The translations under genes and the position numbers were made by a program. A DNA stretch of 64,000 nucleotides from Saccharopolyspora indica (lineage in GTDB: Bacteria; Actinomycetota; Actinomycetes; Mycobacteriales; Pseudonocardiaceae). Under the pieces are notes generated by a model. It made no database searches. It saw nothing but the letters and a program-made list of their open reading frames with translations, and had not been told where the DNA came from. Of this stretch, positions 7,159 through 13,657 are shown one piece after another (positions within the stretch are counted from its first letter, which is position 1; each line of letters starts with the position of its first letter). The stretch is from NCBI RefSeq assembly GCF_027853965.1, contig NZ_JAQGLB010000002.1, positions 681,347-745,346 on the forward strand, given 5' to 3'.

Positions 7159-7329
7159 TCAAACACCTCCCCTCTCCGTTGAGGGTCCCCGATCAGAGGA
7201 GGGCGCAGGGTCCACACCAGCAGCCAACTCAGCAGGCGAATCACCCACACAGGACTGGTTCCTTTCCGCGAACCAGTCGAAAGGCTCTGGGTTGAGAGTG
7301 GATATCCATAACACGACAGCGCGTCTCAT
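7159..7329 (-). CDS. Small prophage protein of unknown function (56 aa)
   Basis: The start at 7329 has a good agaaggga ribosome binding site; an upstream in-frame start exists without one. The product MRRAVVLWISTLNPEPFDWF continues as a polar, Pro/Ser-rich chain. It is the first gene of the minus-strand run and ends 2 bp before the membrane micropeptide start. Not recognised. Confidence 0.45.
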   Translation of the reverse strand: MRRAVVLWISTLNPEPFDWFAERNQSCVGDSPAELAAGVDPAPSSDRGPSTERGGV

Positions 7330-7395
7330 CGGATTCCCTTCTGGCTCGCTTACTAGCAGGTGCAAAGGCACACAATTCGTGCCTTGAGGTAGGAG

Positions 7396-7621
7396 GAGCC
7401 GTCCCTGAGTCCTGGGGGTCGGTGGTGAGACTCAGGGACGGCTCATTTGGCCGGGTGCAGGAGAAGAAGTCCCGGCCAGGCATGGCGTTACACCGATGAA
7501 CGCGGAATGATTTGGGGCCGTCCCCTCGCGCAGAGCTATCGGGGGCTAAGGCGAGGGGACGGCTGCCCGACCGAGGGCTGCGACCCGTGATCCTGTTGGT
7601 ATCTCGGACCCTCGGTCGGGC
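7396..7621. repeat. Three consecutive long-arm hairpins in a gene-poor stretch
   Basis: The region from 7330 to 7842 has no convincing larger gene. It contains three perfect inverted repeats in a row: 16-bp arms at 7396-7411/7429-7444 (gagccgtccctgagtc), 13-bp arms at 7517-7529/7551-7563 (gccgtcccctcgc), and 13-bp arms at 7565-7577/7609-7621 (gcccgaccgaggg). Loops are 17, 21 and 31 bases. The first two share GCCGTCCC in the arm, and the second and third abut. None has a T run, so ordinary termination does not fit well. They could be structured RNA, protein binding sites or a structured control region between the two divergent gene blocks. Confidence 0.75.
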
Positions 7622-7657
7622 GGTCTCGAAATCTGCGATCGGGACGCTGCCTAGAGG

Positions 7658-7762
7658 TCAGAGCCGCACGCGCACTCGGCGGCGCTCCCGCGCCCGGCGA
7701 GCCTGTTCCCGTGCCCGGTGCTCCTGATACCGGTGAAGCCATCCTCTGATAGAACGTCTCAT
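7658..7762 (-). CDS. Possible Arg-rich small protein (34 aa)
   Basis: The frame encodes MRRSIRGWLHRYQEHRAREQ followed by more arginines, a single strongly basic helix. The ribosome binding site is weak and the gene lies in an otherwise non-coding stretch. It could be a small nucleic-acid-binding protein or chance; I list it with low confidence. Confidence 0.3.
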   Translation of the reverse strand: MRRSIRGWLHRYQEHRAREQARRARERRRVRVRL

Positions 7763-7788
7763 GCGATCACCGCTTGTGTTGACTGCTG

Positions 7789-7827
7789 CTCTGGCACTAT
7801 CAGACACTAAACCTGATACTGTCAGGT
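7789..7827. promoter_or_regulatory. Putative operator/promoter of the XRE regulator gene
   Basis: Just upstream of the regulator start are ggcactatcagacact and cctgatactgtcagg. The core TGATAcTGTCAG, with CTGA and TCAG ends as an imperfect dyad, recurs as TGATAgTGTCAG near 9498 before another gene of the same cassette, and TGATACT occurs again near 9018 and 10258. GATACT could also serve as a -10 element close to the ATG. Binding by the encoded regulator is an inference. Confidence 0.4.
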
Positions 7828-7842
7828 TCGCAAGTCCTCTAG

Positions 7843-8721
7843 ATGGGTGAACAGGTGGTGATCGCAACGAGCGATAAGCTCTCGCGCATGTCGACGGCGC
7901 GACAGCGGCAACTCGGAAGTTGGCTGACGAAGCTACGCAAGCAAGCGGGCCTGGACGTGGACGCAGCCGCAGAGGTCCTGGGCTGTTCGGTCTCCAAGAT
8001 CAGGCATCTAGAAGCCGGGCGAGCCAAGGTCAAGAAGGCTGAGCTTGACCGGCTGCTAGCCGCCTTCGAAGCGCCGGCTGAGGTTCGTCATCACCTGAAC
8101 GAGCTCCGCAGTCAGGCGGAGCAGCGCGGTTGGTGGCACAGCTACAAGTTGCCGTCTTGGTTTGAGCCGTACGTGGATTTCGAACAGGCAGCGACCGAGG
8201 TGTGCAACTTCGAGTTGGATCTCGTTCCAGGGCTGTTGCAAACCGAGGCGTACGCGCGGGAGATTCACCGCGTTGGCCGGAGTCAGGTTCTCGACATCGA
8301 TCGATTCGTGAGCGCTCGCATGGAACGGCAGCGTCGGCTGCTGGCGGAGTCGCCTCTCCAGCTGAGGGCTGTGGTTGGCGAATCGGCGCTGCGTAGGCTG
8401 GTTGGTGGGCCTGACGTGATGCGTGAGCAGATCGAGCGGTTGATCGATCGGTGCCAGCTTCCGAACGTCATCCTTCAGGTCTTGCCGTTCGGGGCGGGCG
8501 CGCACGTGTGTCCGAGCAGTGCGTTCGTCGTGCTGGCCTTCGCGGCAGATGAGGAGCCAATCGGCTACATGGATAGCCCGTTGGGCGGCCATACTGTTGA
8601 TGAGGCCGAAGACGTGACGGTGCTTCGGTACCTCTTTGACGGCCTGCGAGCGACGGCGCTCCCAGCAGCCGCTTCGCTGGAGCTGCTCCGTAGCATCGCA
8701 ATCGACATCTCTAACTCGTAG
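7843..8721 (+). CDS. XRE-family regulator with DUF5753 domain (Scr1/WhiJ-like)
   Basis: This 292-aa protein has an N-terminal helix-turn-helix at residues about 22-75 (GSWLTKLRKQAGLDVDAAAE, CSVSKIRHLEAGRA) and a C-terminal DUF5753 region starting near WFEPYVDFEQAATEVCNFEL, with DLVPGLLQTEAYAREI and YMDSPLGGHTVD as typical blocks. Such actinomycete regulators are encoded next to DUF397 proteins and may act with them as a two-part switch. Here a DUF397 gene follows after 10 bp. On a prophage it is a candidate lysogeny regulator, although no classical repressor/integrase pair is visible in the window. The start could also be GTG at 7855 or ATG at 7888. Confidence 0.88.
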   Translation: MGEQVVIATSDKLSRMSTARQRQLGSWLTKLRKQAGLDVDAAAEVLGCSVSKIRHLEAGRAKVKKAELDRLLAAFEAPAEVRHHLNELRSQAEQRGWWHSYKLPSWFEPYVDFEQAATEVCNFELDLVPGLLQTEAYAREIHRVGRSQVLDIDRFVSARMERQRRLLAESPLQLRAVVGESALRRLVGGPDVMREQIERLIDRCQLPNVILQVLPFGAGAHVCPSSAFVVLAFAADEEPIGYMDSPLGGHTVDEAEDVTVLRYLFDGLRATALPAAASLELLRSIAIDISNS

Positions 8722-8731
8722 GAGGTAGGAC

Positions 8732-8950
8732 GTGACCAACGTGTCGCGAGACGTCCTAGACCACGCGGCGTGGCGCAAGTCGTCGCGGTCCAACGCCGGA
8801 GGCCAGTGCGTGGAGGTTGCTCAAAACCTCCCAGGGATGGCCCTGGTTCGGGACTCGAAGCTCGGGGACGACAGCCCGGTCCTGGGCCTGTCCCCGGCTC
8901 AGTTCGCCGCTTTCACGGCTAGCGTCAAGGACGGCCGTTACGACGGCTGA
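8732..8950 (+). CDS. DUF397 domain protein
   Basis: This 72-aa protein matches the DUF397 pattern throughout: HAAWRKSSRSNAGGQCVEVA, then VRDSKLGDDSPVL and a C-terminal FAAFTASVKDGRYDG. The GTG start has an excellent aggaggtagg ribosome binding site that overlaps the stop of the regulator gene, so the two are one operon. DUF397 proteins are the usual small partners of XRE/DUF5753 regulators and may modulate them. A terminator follows. Confidence 0.9.
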   Translation: MTNVSRDVLDHAAWRKSSRSNAGGQCVEVAQNLPGMALVRDSKLGDDSPVLGLSPAQFAAFTASVKDGRYDG

Positions 8951-8964
8951 ACGAACTAACCGCG

Positions 8965-9001
8965 GCCCCCACCTGGCGTCTTGCTAGGTGGGGGTCTTTT
9001 C
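8965..9001 (+). terminator. Intrinsic terminator after the regulator/DUF397 operon
   Basis: Stem cccccacct / aggtggggg with an 11-base loop, followed by tcttttc. It ends the two-gene operon. Confidence 0.8.
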
Positions 9002-9090
9002 GTGTGCCTACTGTCACACTCTGATACTAACCAGCTACCCTCGCTGATGCGACCTGTGATTCTGTCACGTCCCAAGTTGAGGGAGCAGCG

Positions 9091-9474
9091 ATGGCTATCA
9101 GCCCAGGACGAGATCCTGAGTACTTCAGCCCGATCTGGGCACCGCCTCACCAGTGCTTCCACCCGTTCGAGCACGTTCGCCTTCAGGCGGGCCAGTTCCC
9201 CCCAGAGAACCCTGAGCAGCTGAGCGTGTTCCGGATGGACTGCCTCATGTGCGGGTCCTACTGGGATCAAACGTCCACCGAGGACTGGGTCTACGAGTAC
9301 CTGGGCCGGATCATCGCCGAAGGCAAGTTCGGGGTCGTGTCGCCAAGCGGACTGGACCTCGCCGCGCCAGTGGAGTGGCGGCGGCAGACACGGTACGGCG
9401 CGATCATGGAAGACCTCACCGGGTCGGATAACCCGATCCTGTCGAGCACTGTCAACTTGAAGCGACCCGATTAG
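9091..9474 (+). CDS. Prophage protein of unknown function (127 aa)
   Basis: The ATG start has a gggagcag ribosome binding site. The N-terminal half contains HQCFHPFEHVRL and MDCLMCGSYW, so a Cys/His metal site is possible. The C-terminal part is polar without a recognisable motif. It lies between DUF397 genes and has its own upstream block (TGATACT followed by tgcgacctgtgattc) like that before the next gene, suggesting joint control. Family unknown. Confidence 0.55.
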   Translation: MAISPGRDPEYFSPIWAPPHQCFHPFEHVRLQAGQFPPENPEQLSVFRMDCLMCGSYWDQTSTEDWVYEYLGRIIAEGKFGVVSPSGLDLAAPVEWRRQTRYGAIMEDLTGSDNPILSSTVNLKRPD

Positions 9475-9543
9475 CCGATCGTTGTCAGTGGTTCTGCCTG
9501 ATAGTGTCAGCCTGCGACCTGTGATCCAGAGATGGAGCGCAGA

Positions 9544-9756
9544 ATGAAGCTCATGGTCAACGGCAACGAGCTGGAGTTCGTCAAGGCCAGGAAGAGCTAC
9601 TGGGAAGGCTCGGAGTGCCTGTACGTCAGCGCTGACGGCGACCAGGTGCACCTGGTTGAGAGCGAGAACCAGGAGACGGTTCTCAGCACCACCCGCTCCA
9701 AGTTCGCGGCGTTCCTGGATGGCGCGAAGAAGGGCGAGTTCGACTTCGCGATCTGA
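9544..9756 (+). CDS. Divergent DUF397-like protein (70 aa)
   Basis: I prefer the ATG at 9544 over one 12 bp upstream because gatggagcg sits at ribosome binding distance. The protein follows the DUF397 layout: ELEFVKARKSYWEGSECLYV, then VHLVESENQETVLSTTRSKF, and AAFLDGAKKGEFDF, but lacks the canonical VRDSK. It is an acidic, diverged member. TGATAGTGTCAG lies about 35 bp upstream. It may be a partner or antagonist of the XRE regulator in this cassette. Confidence 0.65.
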   Translation: MKLMVNGNELEFVKARKSYWEGSECLYVSADGDQVHLVESENQETVLSTTRSKFAAFLDGAKKGEFDFAI

Positions 9757-9763
9757 TCCTCTG

Positions 9764-9792
9764 GAGAGCCCCCACCCAAGGTGGGGGCTCTC
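9764..9792 (+). terminator. Hairpin terminator
   Basis: Perfect 13-bp stem gagagcccccacc / ggtgggggctctc with a 3-base loop, 7 bp after the preceding stop codon. No T run follows, but such GC stems commonly terminate transcription in actinomycetes. Confidence 0.65.
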
Positions 9793-9835
9793 GTCGTGTG
9801 GAAACAGGCGTAAGGATCTGATCGAGGAGTAGCCC

Positions 9836-10033
9836 GTGTTCCCATCCCAGCCCGTTGATGGCTGGATCACGTCAAGCCACAGCCACGCCGGAACGTGCGT
9901 ACAGGTCCGCGGTGTGGATGGCGGTGCAGCGGTGCGTGACAGCAAGAACCAGGGCGGCGGGTACTTCGTCGCCGACCGCGCGCAGTGGTCCGCCTTCATG
10001 GCAGCGGTCAAGGCGGACCGCTTCGGCGGCTGA
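9836..10033 (+). CDS. DUF397 domain protein (65 aa)
   Basis: The GTG start is preceded by gaggagtagccc. The product matches DUF397: GWITSSHSHAGTCVQVRGVD, then AAVRDSKN, and AFMAAVKADRFGG at the end. It is the third DUF397-type protein within 1.3 kb behind a single XRE/DUF5753 regulator and the last gene before the element boundary. Confidence 0.85.
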   Translation: MFPSQPVDGWITSSHSHAGTCVQVRGVDGGAAVRDSKNQGGGYFVADRAQWSAFMAAVKADRFGG

Positions 10034-10043
10034 GCCCTGACGT

Positions 10044-10075
10044 GAAGCGCCCCTTCCTTCGGGTGGGGGCGTTTC
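10044..10075 (+). terminator. Hairpin terminator at the right end of the prophage
   Basis: Stem gaagcgcccc / ggggcgtttc with one G-U pair, 10 bp after the last DUF397 stop codon. Confidence 0.6.
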
Positions 10076-10090
10076 CGCAGTTCAGGGGGC

Positions 10091-10125
10091 ATTTGTAAAA
10101 GTTGTCAACGCTAGAGGAGCGAGGT
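10091..10125. other. Probable right attachment junction of the prophage
   Basis: Phage-like sequence ends and chromosomal coding sequence begins here. On the minus strand the transporter N-terminus reads ...VASLSGTSL and then leaves its expected course (EWYDF), hitting TAG at 10113-10111. The switch is therefore at or just left of 10119. A short dyad gttgtcaac (10101-10109) lies next to it. No tRNA is present, so integration into a protein gene, as large serine integrases do, is more likely. The integrase and the other half-site are outside the window. Confidence 0.5.
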
Positions 10126-10203
10126 CCCGCTCAGCGACGCGACGAACGCCTTGATCAGGTCCTTGCGGGGTGGCCGCGCGGTGGCGGGGGTGGCTTGAGT
10201 CAT
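10111..10203 (-). pseudogene. 5' remnant of an MHS-type MFS transporter gene, split by the prophage
   Basis: The frame starts at ATG with an aaggac ribosome binding site and encodes MTQATPATARPPRKDLIKAF then VASLSGTSLL before a stop. The pattern R/K-rich start followed by (A/S)F(V/I)ASL.GTSLEWYDF is the N-terminus of metabolite:H+ symporter family transporters; here it stops being homologous exactly where EWYDF should begin. I infer that the rest of the gene lies at the other end of the integrated element. It is divergent from the DUF2848 gene, a usual arrangement for an uptake protein and a catabolic enzyme. Confidence 0.65.
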
Positions 10204-10261
10204 CGGGGTCCTTGTCGTACCAGGTCATCGGCTTGCCGCGCCGAGGTGCGGGTGGCTGTGA

Positions 10262-10280
10262 TACTAAATGTATACAACCG
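10262..10280. promoter_or_regulatory. Putative GntR-type operator between the split transporter and the DUF2848 gene
   Basis: The palindrome TGTATACA at 10269-10276 sits in the divergent intergenic region. Its form matches operators of FCD-type GntR regulators, which often control catabolic genes. No GntR gene is in the window, so this is a suggestion only. Confidence 0.3.
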
Positions 10281-10302
10281 GTATGCCGTCTTGGAGGGGA
10301 TT

Positions 10303-10980
10303 GTGTTTCCACTGCGTTTCGATGTCAACGGCGAAGTCGTCGAGGTGTCGGTGACGACGCTGCTCAACGGCGGCTACGCCGGCCGCAGCCAGGAGGACGT
10401 GGCCGCGCACGTCGCCGAGCTCGCCGAACTCGGCGTGCCCGCGCCGACCAGCACGCCGTGCCTGTACCCGGTCGCGCCGTACCTGGCGATGCAGCCGGAC
10501 CAGGTCCCGGTGCAGCACGACCGCACCTCGGGCGAAGCGGAGTGGGCGCTGGTCATCGCCGGGCCTGAGGAGCGCGACGTGCTGCTCACGGTCGCCTGCG
10601 ACCACACCGACCGGGCGCTGGAGGTGCACGGCGTCGCGTGGAGCAAGCAGGCCGGACCGGACGTGCTGGGGCGCCAGGCGTGGCGGCTGGTCGACGTCGC
10701 CGACCGCGTCGACGAGCTCACCCTGACCGCGTGGGCGGGCGGCGAGCAGATCCAGCGAGGCACCCTGGCGGAGCTGCTCTCGCCGCAGTACTGGCTCGAC
10801 GACCTGCGGGAACGCGGCCTGCTCCAGCCGGGCACCGTGCTGCTGTCGGGCACCATCCCGATGGACTCGGCGGTCGACCAGTTCGCCGGTTCCTGGCGGG
10901 TGGAGCTCGGCGACCCGAAGACCGGCGCCACCATCTCCTGCGAGTACCGCCTCGACCGCATGCCCGACCCGGTGGCGTGA
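10303..10980 (+). CDS. DUF2848 family protein (fumarylacetoacetate-hydrolase-like)
   Basis: The product has 225 aa from GTG at 10303, which has ggagggga at proper distance; the frame is open upstream only because of GC bias. DUF2848 hallmarks are NGGYAGRSQEDVAAHVAELA (near the N-terminus), ELGVPAPTSTPCLYPVAPYL, SGEAEWALVI, ACDHTDRALEVHGVAWSKQA and GTVLLSGTIPMDSAV. The family has a fumarylacetoacetate-hydrolase-like fold and occurs in small-molecule catabolic clusters, but the substrate is not known. The divergent MHS transporter, now split, was probably its functional partner. Confidence 0.8.
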   Translation: MFPLRFDVNGEVVEVSVTTLLNGGYAGRSQEDVAAHVAELAELGVPAPTSTPCLYPVAPYLAMQPDQVPVQHDRTSGEAEWALVIAGPEERDVLLTVACDHTDRALEVHGVAWSKQAGPDVLGRQAWRLVDVADRVDELTLTAWAGGEQIQRGTLAELLSPQYWLDDLRERGLLQPGTVLLSGTIPMDSAVDQFAGSWRVELGDPKTGATISCEYRLDRMPDPVA

Positions 10981-10991
10981 GCGCGGCCGGA

Positions 10992-11037
10992 CCCGTGAGC
11001 GCTTCGGGGCGCTATAACACCCCAAAGCGCTCACGGG
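10992..11037. repeat. 45-bp palindromic repeat, family A, copy 1
   Basis: Reads cccgtgagcgcttcggggcg and returns as its near reverse complement ending ctcacggg. Four more copies occur at 19613, 35171, 37673 and 41154. It lies right after the DUF2848 gene. Confidence 0.9.
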
Positions 11038-11060
11038 CATGGCGAGGAAGCTCACCATTA

Positions 11061-11090
11061 TTGAGAAACATTTGCAGCAGTGCTTAAAGT
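11061..11090 (+). promoter_or_regulatory. Candidate sigma-70-type promoter of the ABC transporter operon
   Basis: ttgaga at 11061-11066 and taaagt at 11085-11090 are separated by 18 bp. The predicted start of transcription falls on or next to the GTG at 11097, and no ribosome binding site precedes that codon, so the mRNA may be leaderless. Confidence 0.4.
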
Positions 11091-11096
11091 TCAGGC

Positions 11097-12686
11097 GTGC
11101 TCAATCGTCGTGGCTTGCTCATCGCCGTTCCAGTCGCGTTGACCCTGCTCGGTGCCGGGTGCGCCGCGCCGACCGCACCGGGGTCCGCGGATCCCGGTTC
11201 CATGCTGCTCGCCGACGGTTTCGAACCGGAGAGCCTGAACCCGCTGCTGGGCTACGGGGCGGAAGGCGCGGCGAAGTTCTACGACGGCCTGCTGGCCTTC
11301 GACGGCCGCGCTGAGCTGCGGCCCGCGCTGGCCGCCGAGTCCCCGCAGGCCTCCCCGGACGCCAAGACCTGGACGGTGAAGCTGCGCGACGGCGTGCGCT
11401 TCCACGACGGGACGCCGTTCGACGCCGAGGACGTGGTGGCCACCTACAAGGCGGCGATCGATCCCGCCTACGCCTCCACCATCAGCTCCGACTACGACAT
11501 GCTCGCCGAGGTGCGCGCGCTCGACCCGCACACCGTGCGGTTCGACCTGAAGATCCCGTACTCGGCCTGGCCGTCGAAGCTGGTGCTGGGCATCGTGCCG
11601 AACGAGAAGCTGGCCGCGCCGCAGTCGCAGGAGAGCTCCGAGCTCAACACCGAGCCCGTCGGCACCGGCCCGTACAAGCTGGTCGAGTGGCGGCAGGGCG
11701 ACCAGATGACCTGGGAGGCCAACGCCGACTACTGGGGCGGCGCTCCGGCGATCGGCAAGGTCACCGTGGTCTTCGCCAAGGACGACAACACCCGCGCCCA
11801 GCGGCTGGCCTCCGGCGAGTTCGACGGCACGGTGCTGCCGCCGGTCCTCGCCGAGAGCGTCGGCCGCGACGGCTACCGCACGGTGCACCACAACACCGCG
11901 GACTTCCGCAGCATCGCGCTGCCCAACACGCACCCGGCCGCCGGTGACCCCGCGGTGCGCGAGGCGCTGAACCTCGCGGTCAACCGCGAGGGGATGATCA
12001 AGGCGCTGCTCGGCGGGCACGGCAAGCCCGCCTACGCACCGGTCCCGGAGTCGATGGGCGCCAACTTCGAGCCCGCCGCCCGCTTCGCCTTCGACCCGGA
12101 GCAGGCGAAGAAGCTGCTCGACGAGGCCGGCTGGCGGCCGGGCGCGGACGGCATCCGCGAGCGCGGCGGGGTGCCCGCCCGGTTCACCGTGATGTACTTC
12201 GCCGACGACAGCCTGCGCAAGGACCTGGCCACCGCGTTCGCCTCCGATGCCAGGGCGGTCGGCATCCAGGTCGACCTCGCCGGGGTGGACCGCTCCGCGG
12301 TCGCCGCCCGGATCGGCAACGAGGGCATCGTGCTGGGCGGCGGCAACCCGATCGACCCCGACCCGCAGGTCTACAACAGCCTGCACTCGTCGGTGATCGG
12401 CACCGGCACCTACAACAACCCCGGCCAGTACCGCAACGCCGAGGTCGACGCGGCGCTCGACGGCGCCCGCCAGGAGCTCGACCCGGCCAAGCGCGCGGAG
12501 CTCTACCGGCAGGCCCAGCGCGCCTACGTCGCCGATCCCGGCCTGGTGTACCTGGCGTTCATCGACCACAGCTACGTGATGCGCGACGGCGGGTGGACCG
12601 GCTACCAGCCGCCGGTCGAGCCGCACACGCACGGCACCACCTGGGGTCCGTGGTGGAACATCGAGGCCTGGAAGCCGCAGGGATGA
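11097..12686 (+). CDS. ABC transporter substrate-binding lipoprotein (SBP_bac_5; oligopeptide/nickel type)
   Basis: This 529-aa exported lipoprotein begins MLNRRGLLIAVPVALTLLGAGC, with a lipobox at LGAGC. It then shows the family 5 extracellular solute-binding layout: PLLGYGAEGAAKFYDGLLAF, LRDGVRFHDGTPFDAEDVVA (the family signature), GTGPYKLVEWRQGDQMTWEA and NPIDPDPQVYNSLHSSV. It captures the substrate outside the cell for the two permeases and two ATPases that follow. Whether this is a peptide, nickel or other ligand cannot be told from sequence. The next gene overlaps its stop in ATGA. Confidence 0.92.
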   Translation: MLNRRGLLIAVPVALTLLGAGCAAPTAPGSADPGSMLLADGFEPESLNPLLGYGAEGAAKFYDGLLAFDGRAELRPALAAESPQASPDAKTWTVKLRDGVRFHDGTPFDAEDVVATYKAAIDPAYASTISSDYDMLAEVRALDPHTVRFDLKIPYSAWPSKLVLGIVPNEKLAAPQSQESSELNTEPVGTGPYKLVEWRQGDQMTWEANADYWGGAPAIGKVTVVFAKDDNTRAQRLASGEFDGTVLPPVLAESVGRDGYRTVHHNTADFRSIALPNTHPAAGDPAVREALNLAVNREGMIKALLGGHGKPAYAPVPESMGANFEPAARFAFDPEQAKKLLDEAGWRPGADGIRERGGVPARFTVMYFADDSLRKDLATAFASDARAVGIQVDLAGVDRSAVAARIGNEGIVLGGGNPIDPDPQVYNSLHSSVIGTGTYNNPGQYRNAEVDAALDGARQELDPAKRAELYRQAQRAYVADPGLVYLAFIDHSYVMRDGGWTGYQPPVEPHTHGTTWGPWWNIEAWKPQG

Positions 12687-13657
12687 GCGGTGCGATCGGC
12701 CGCCTGGTGCTGCGGCGGATCGGGTTCGCGGTGCCGGTGCTGGTGATCGTGGCGCTCGGGGTGTTCCTGCTCGCCGCGGCCTCGCCGTTCGACCCGATCC
12801 ACCAGTACTACGGCGTGGAGATCTTCGGCGCCTCGGCGGCCGACGTCGCGCGGGTGCGCGCCGAGCTCGGGCTCGACGATCCCGTGCTCGTGCAGTTCTG
12901 GAACTGGCTGAGCGGCGTGCTCGGCGGGGACCTCGGGGTGTCGCGCTCGTTCCGGCAGCCCGTCGCGCAGGTCGTCGCCGAGCGCCTGCCGTGGACGATC
13001 CTGCTGGCCGCGACCGGCCTGGCGTTCGCGGTGGTGCTCGCGCTGGTGCTGGGCACGGTGGCCGCGTGGCGGCAGGGCGGCTGGGTCGACCGGTTCGTCA
13101 CCGCCATCGGCCACGCGCTGGAGGGCCTGCCGCCGTTCGTGCTGGCGCTGCTGTCCATCGCGGTGTTCTCGCTGGGGCTGGGCTGGCTGCCGGTGGCGGG
13201 GCTGACCGATGCGGGCCAGGCCGTCTCCTTCGGCCAGGTCGCCGAGCACCTGGTGCTGCCCGCGCTGGTGCTGGGCGTCTCGCAGTCGCCGTGGCTGGTG
13301 CTGCACGTCCGGCAGTCGATGCTGACCTCGCTGTCCGAGGACCACGTGACCGGCGCGCGGGCGCGCGGGCTGGCCGAGCGGGTGGTGGTGCTGCGGCACG
13401 CGCTGCCGACCGCGCTGCTGCCGTTCGTGACGCTCATCGGCGCGCGGATCCCGGAGCTGGTCACCGGGGCGGTGCTGGTCGAGGAGGTCTTCTCCTGGCC
13501 GGGACTGGCCGCGGCGGTGGTCACCTCGGCGACCGCGGTGGACTACCCGCTGCTGGCGGTCCTGACGCTGGTGGCGACCGCGGCGGTGCTGATCGGCTCG
13601 CTGCTGGCCGACATCGCCGCGATCCTGCTCGACCCGAGGGTGGCCGCCGATGGCTGA
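12683..13657 (+). CDS. ABC transporter permease, DppB/NikB-like
   Basis: This 324-aa integral membrane protein has about six transmembrane segments (first GFAVPVLVIVALGVFLLAAA). Its EAA-like loop GARARGLAERVVVLRHALPT contacts the ATPases. The ATG overlaps the stop of the binding protein gene, and the downstream permease overlaps this gene by 8 bp. The extracellular FDPIHQYYG region and PVLVQFWNWLSGVLGGDLG are typical for the first permease of oligopeptide/nickel systems. Confidence 0.92.
   Translation: MSGAIGRLVLRRIGFAVPVLVIVALGVFLLAAASPFDPIHQYYGVEIFGASAADVARVRAELGLDDPVLVQFWNWLSGVLGGDLGVSRSFRQPVAQVVAERLPWTILLAATGLAFAVVLALVLGTVAAWRQGGWVDRFVTAIGHALEGLPPFVLALLSIAVFSLGLGWLPVAGLTDAGQAVSFGQVAEHLVLPALVLGVSQSPWLVLHVRQSMLTSLSEDHVTGARARGLAERVVVLRHALPTALLPFVTLIGARIPELVTGAVLVEEVFSWPGLAAAVVTSATAVDYPLLAVLTLVATAAVLIGSLLADIAAILLDPRVAADG

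Noticed and set aside
10091..10125. tRNA gene as integration target of the prophage
   Set aside because: No cloverleaf or tRNA 3' end is found near the boundary; the interrupted gene encodes a transporter.
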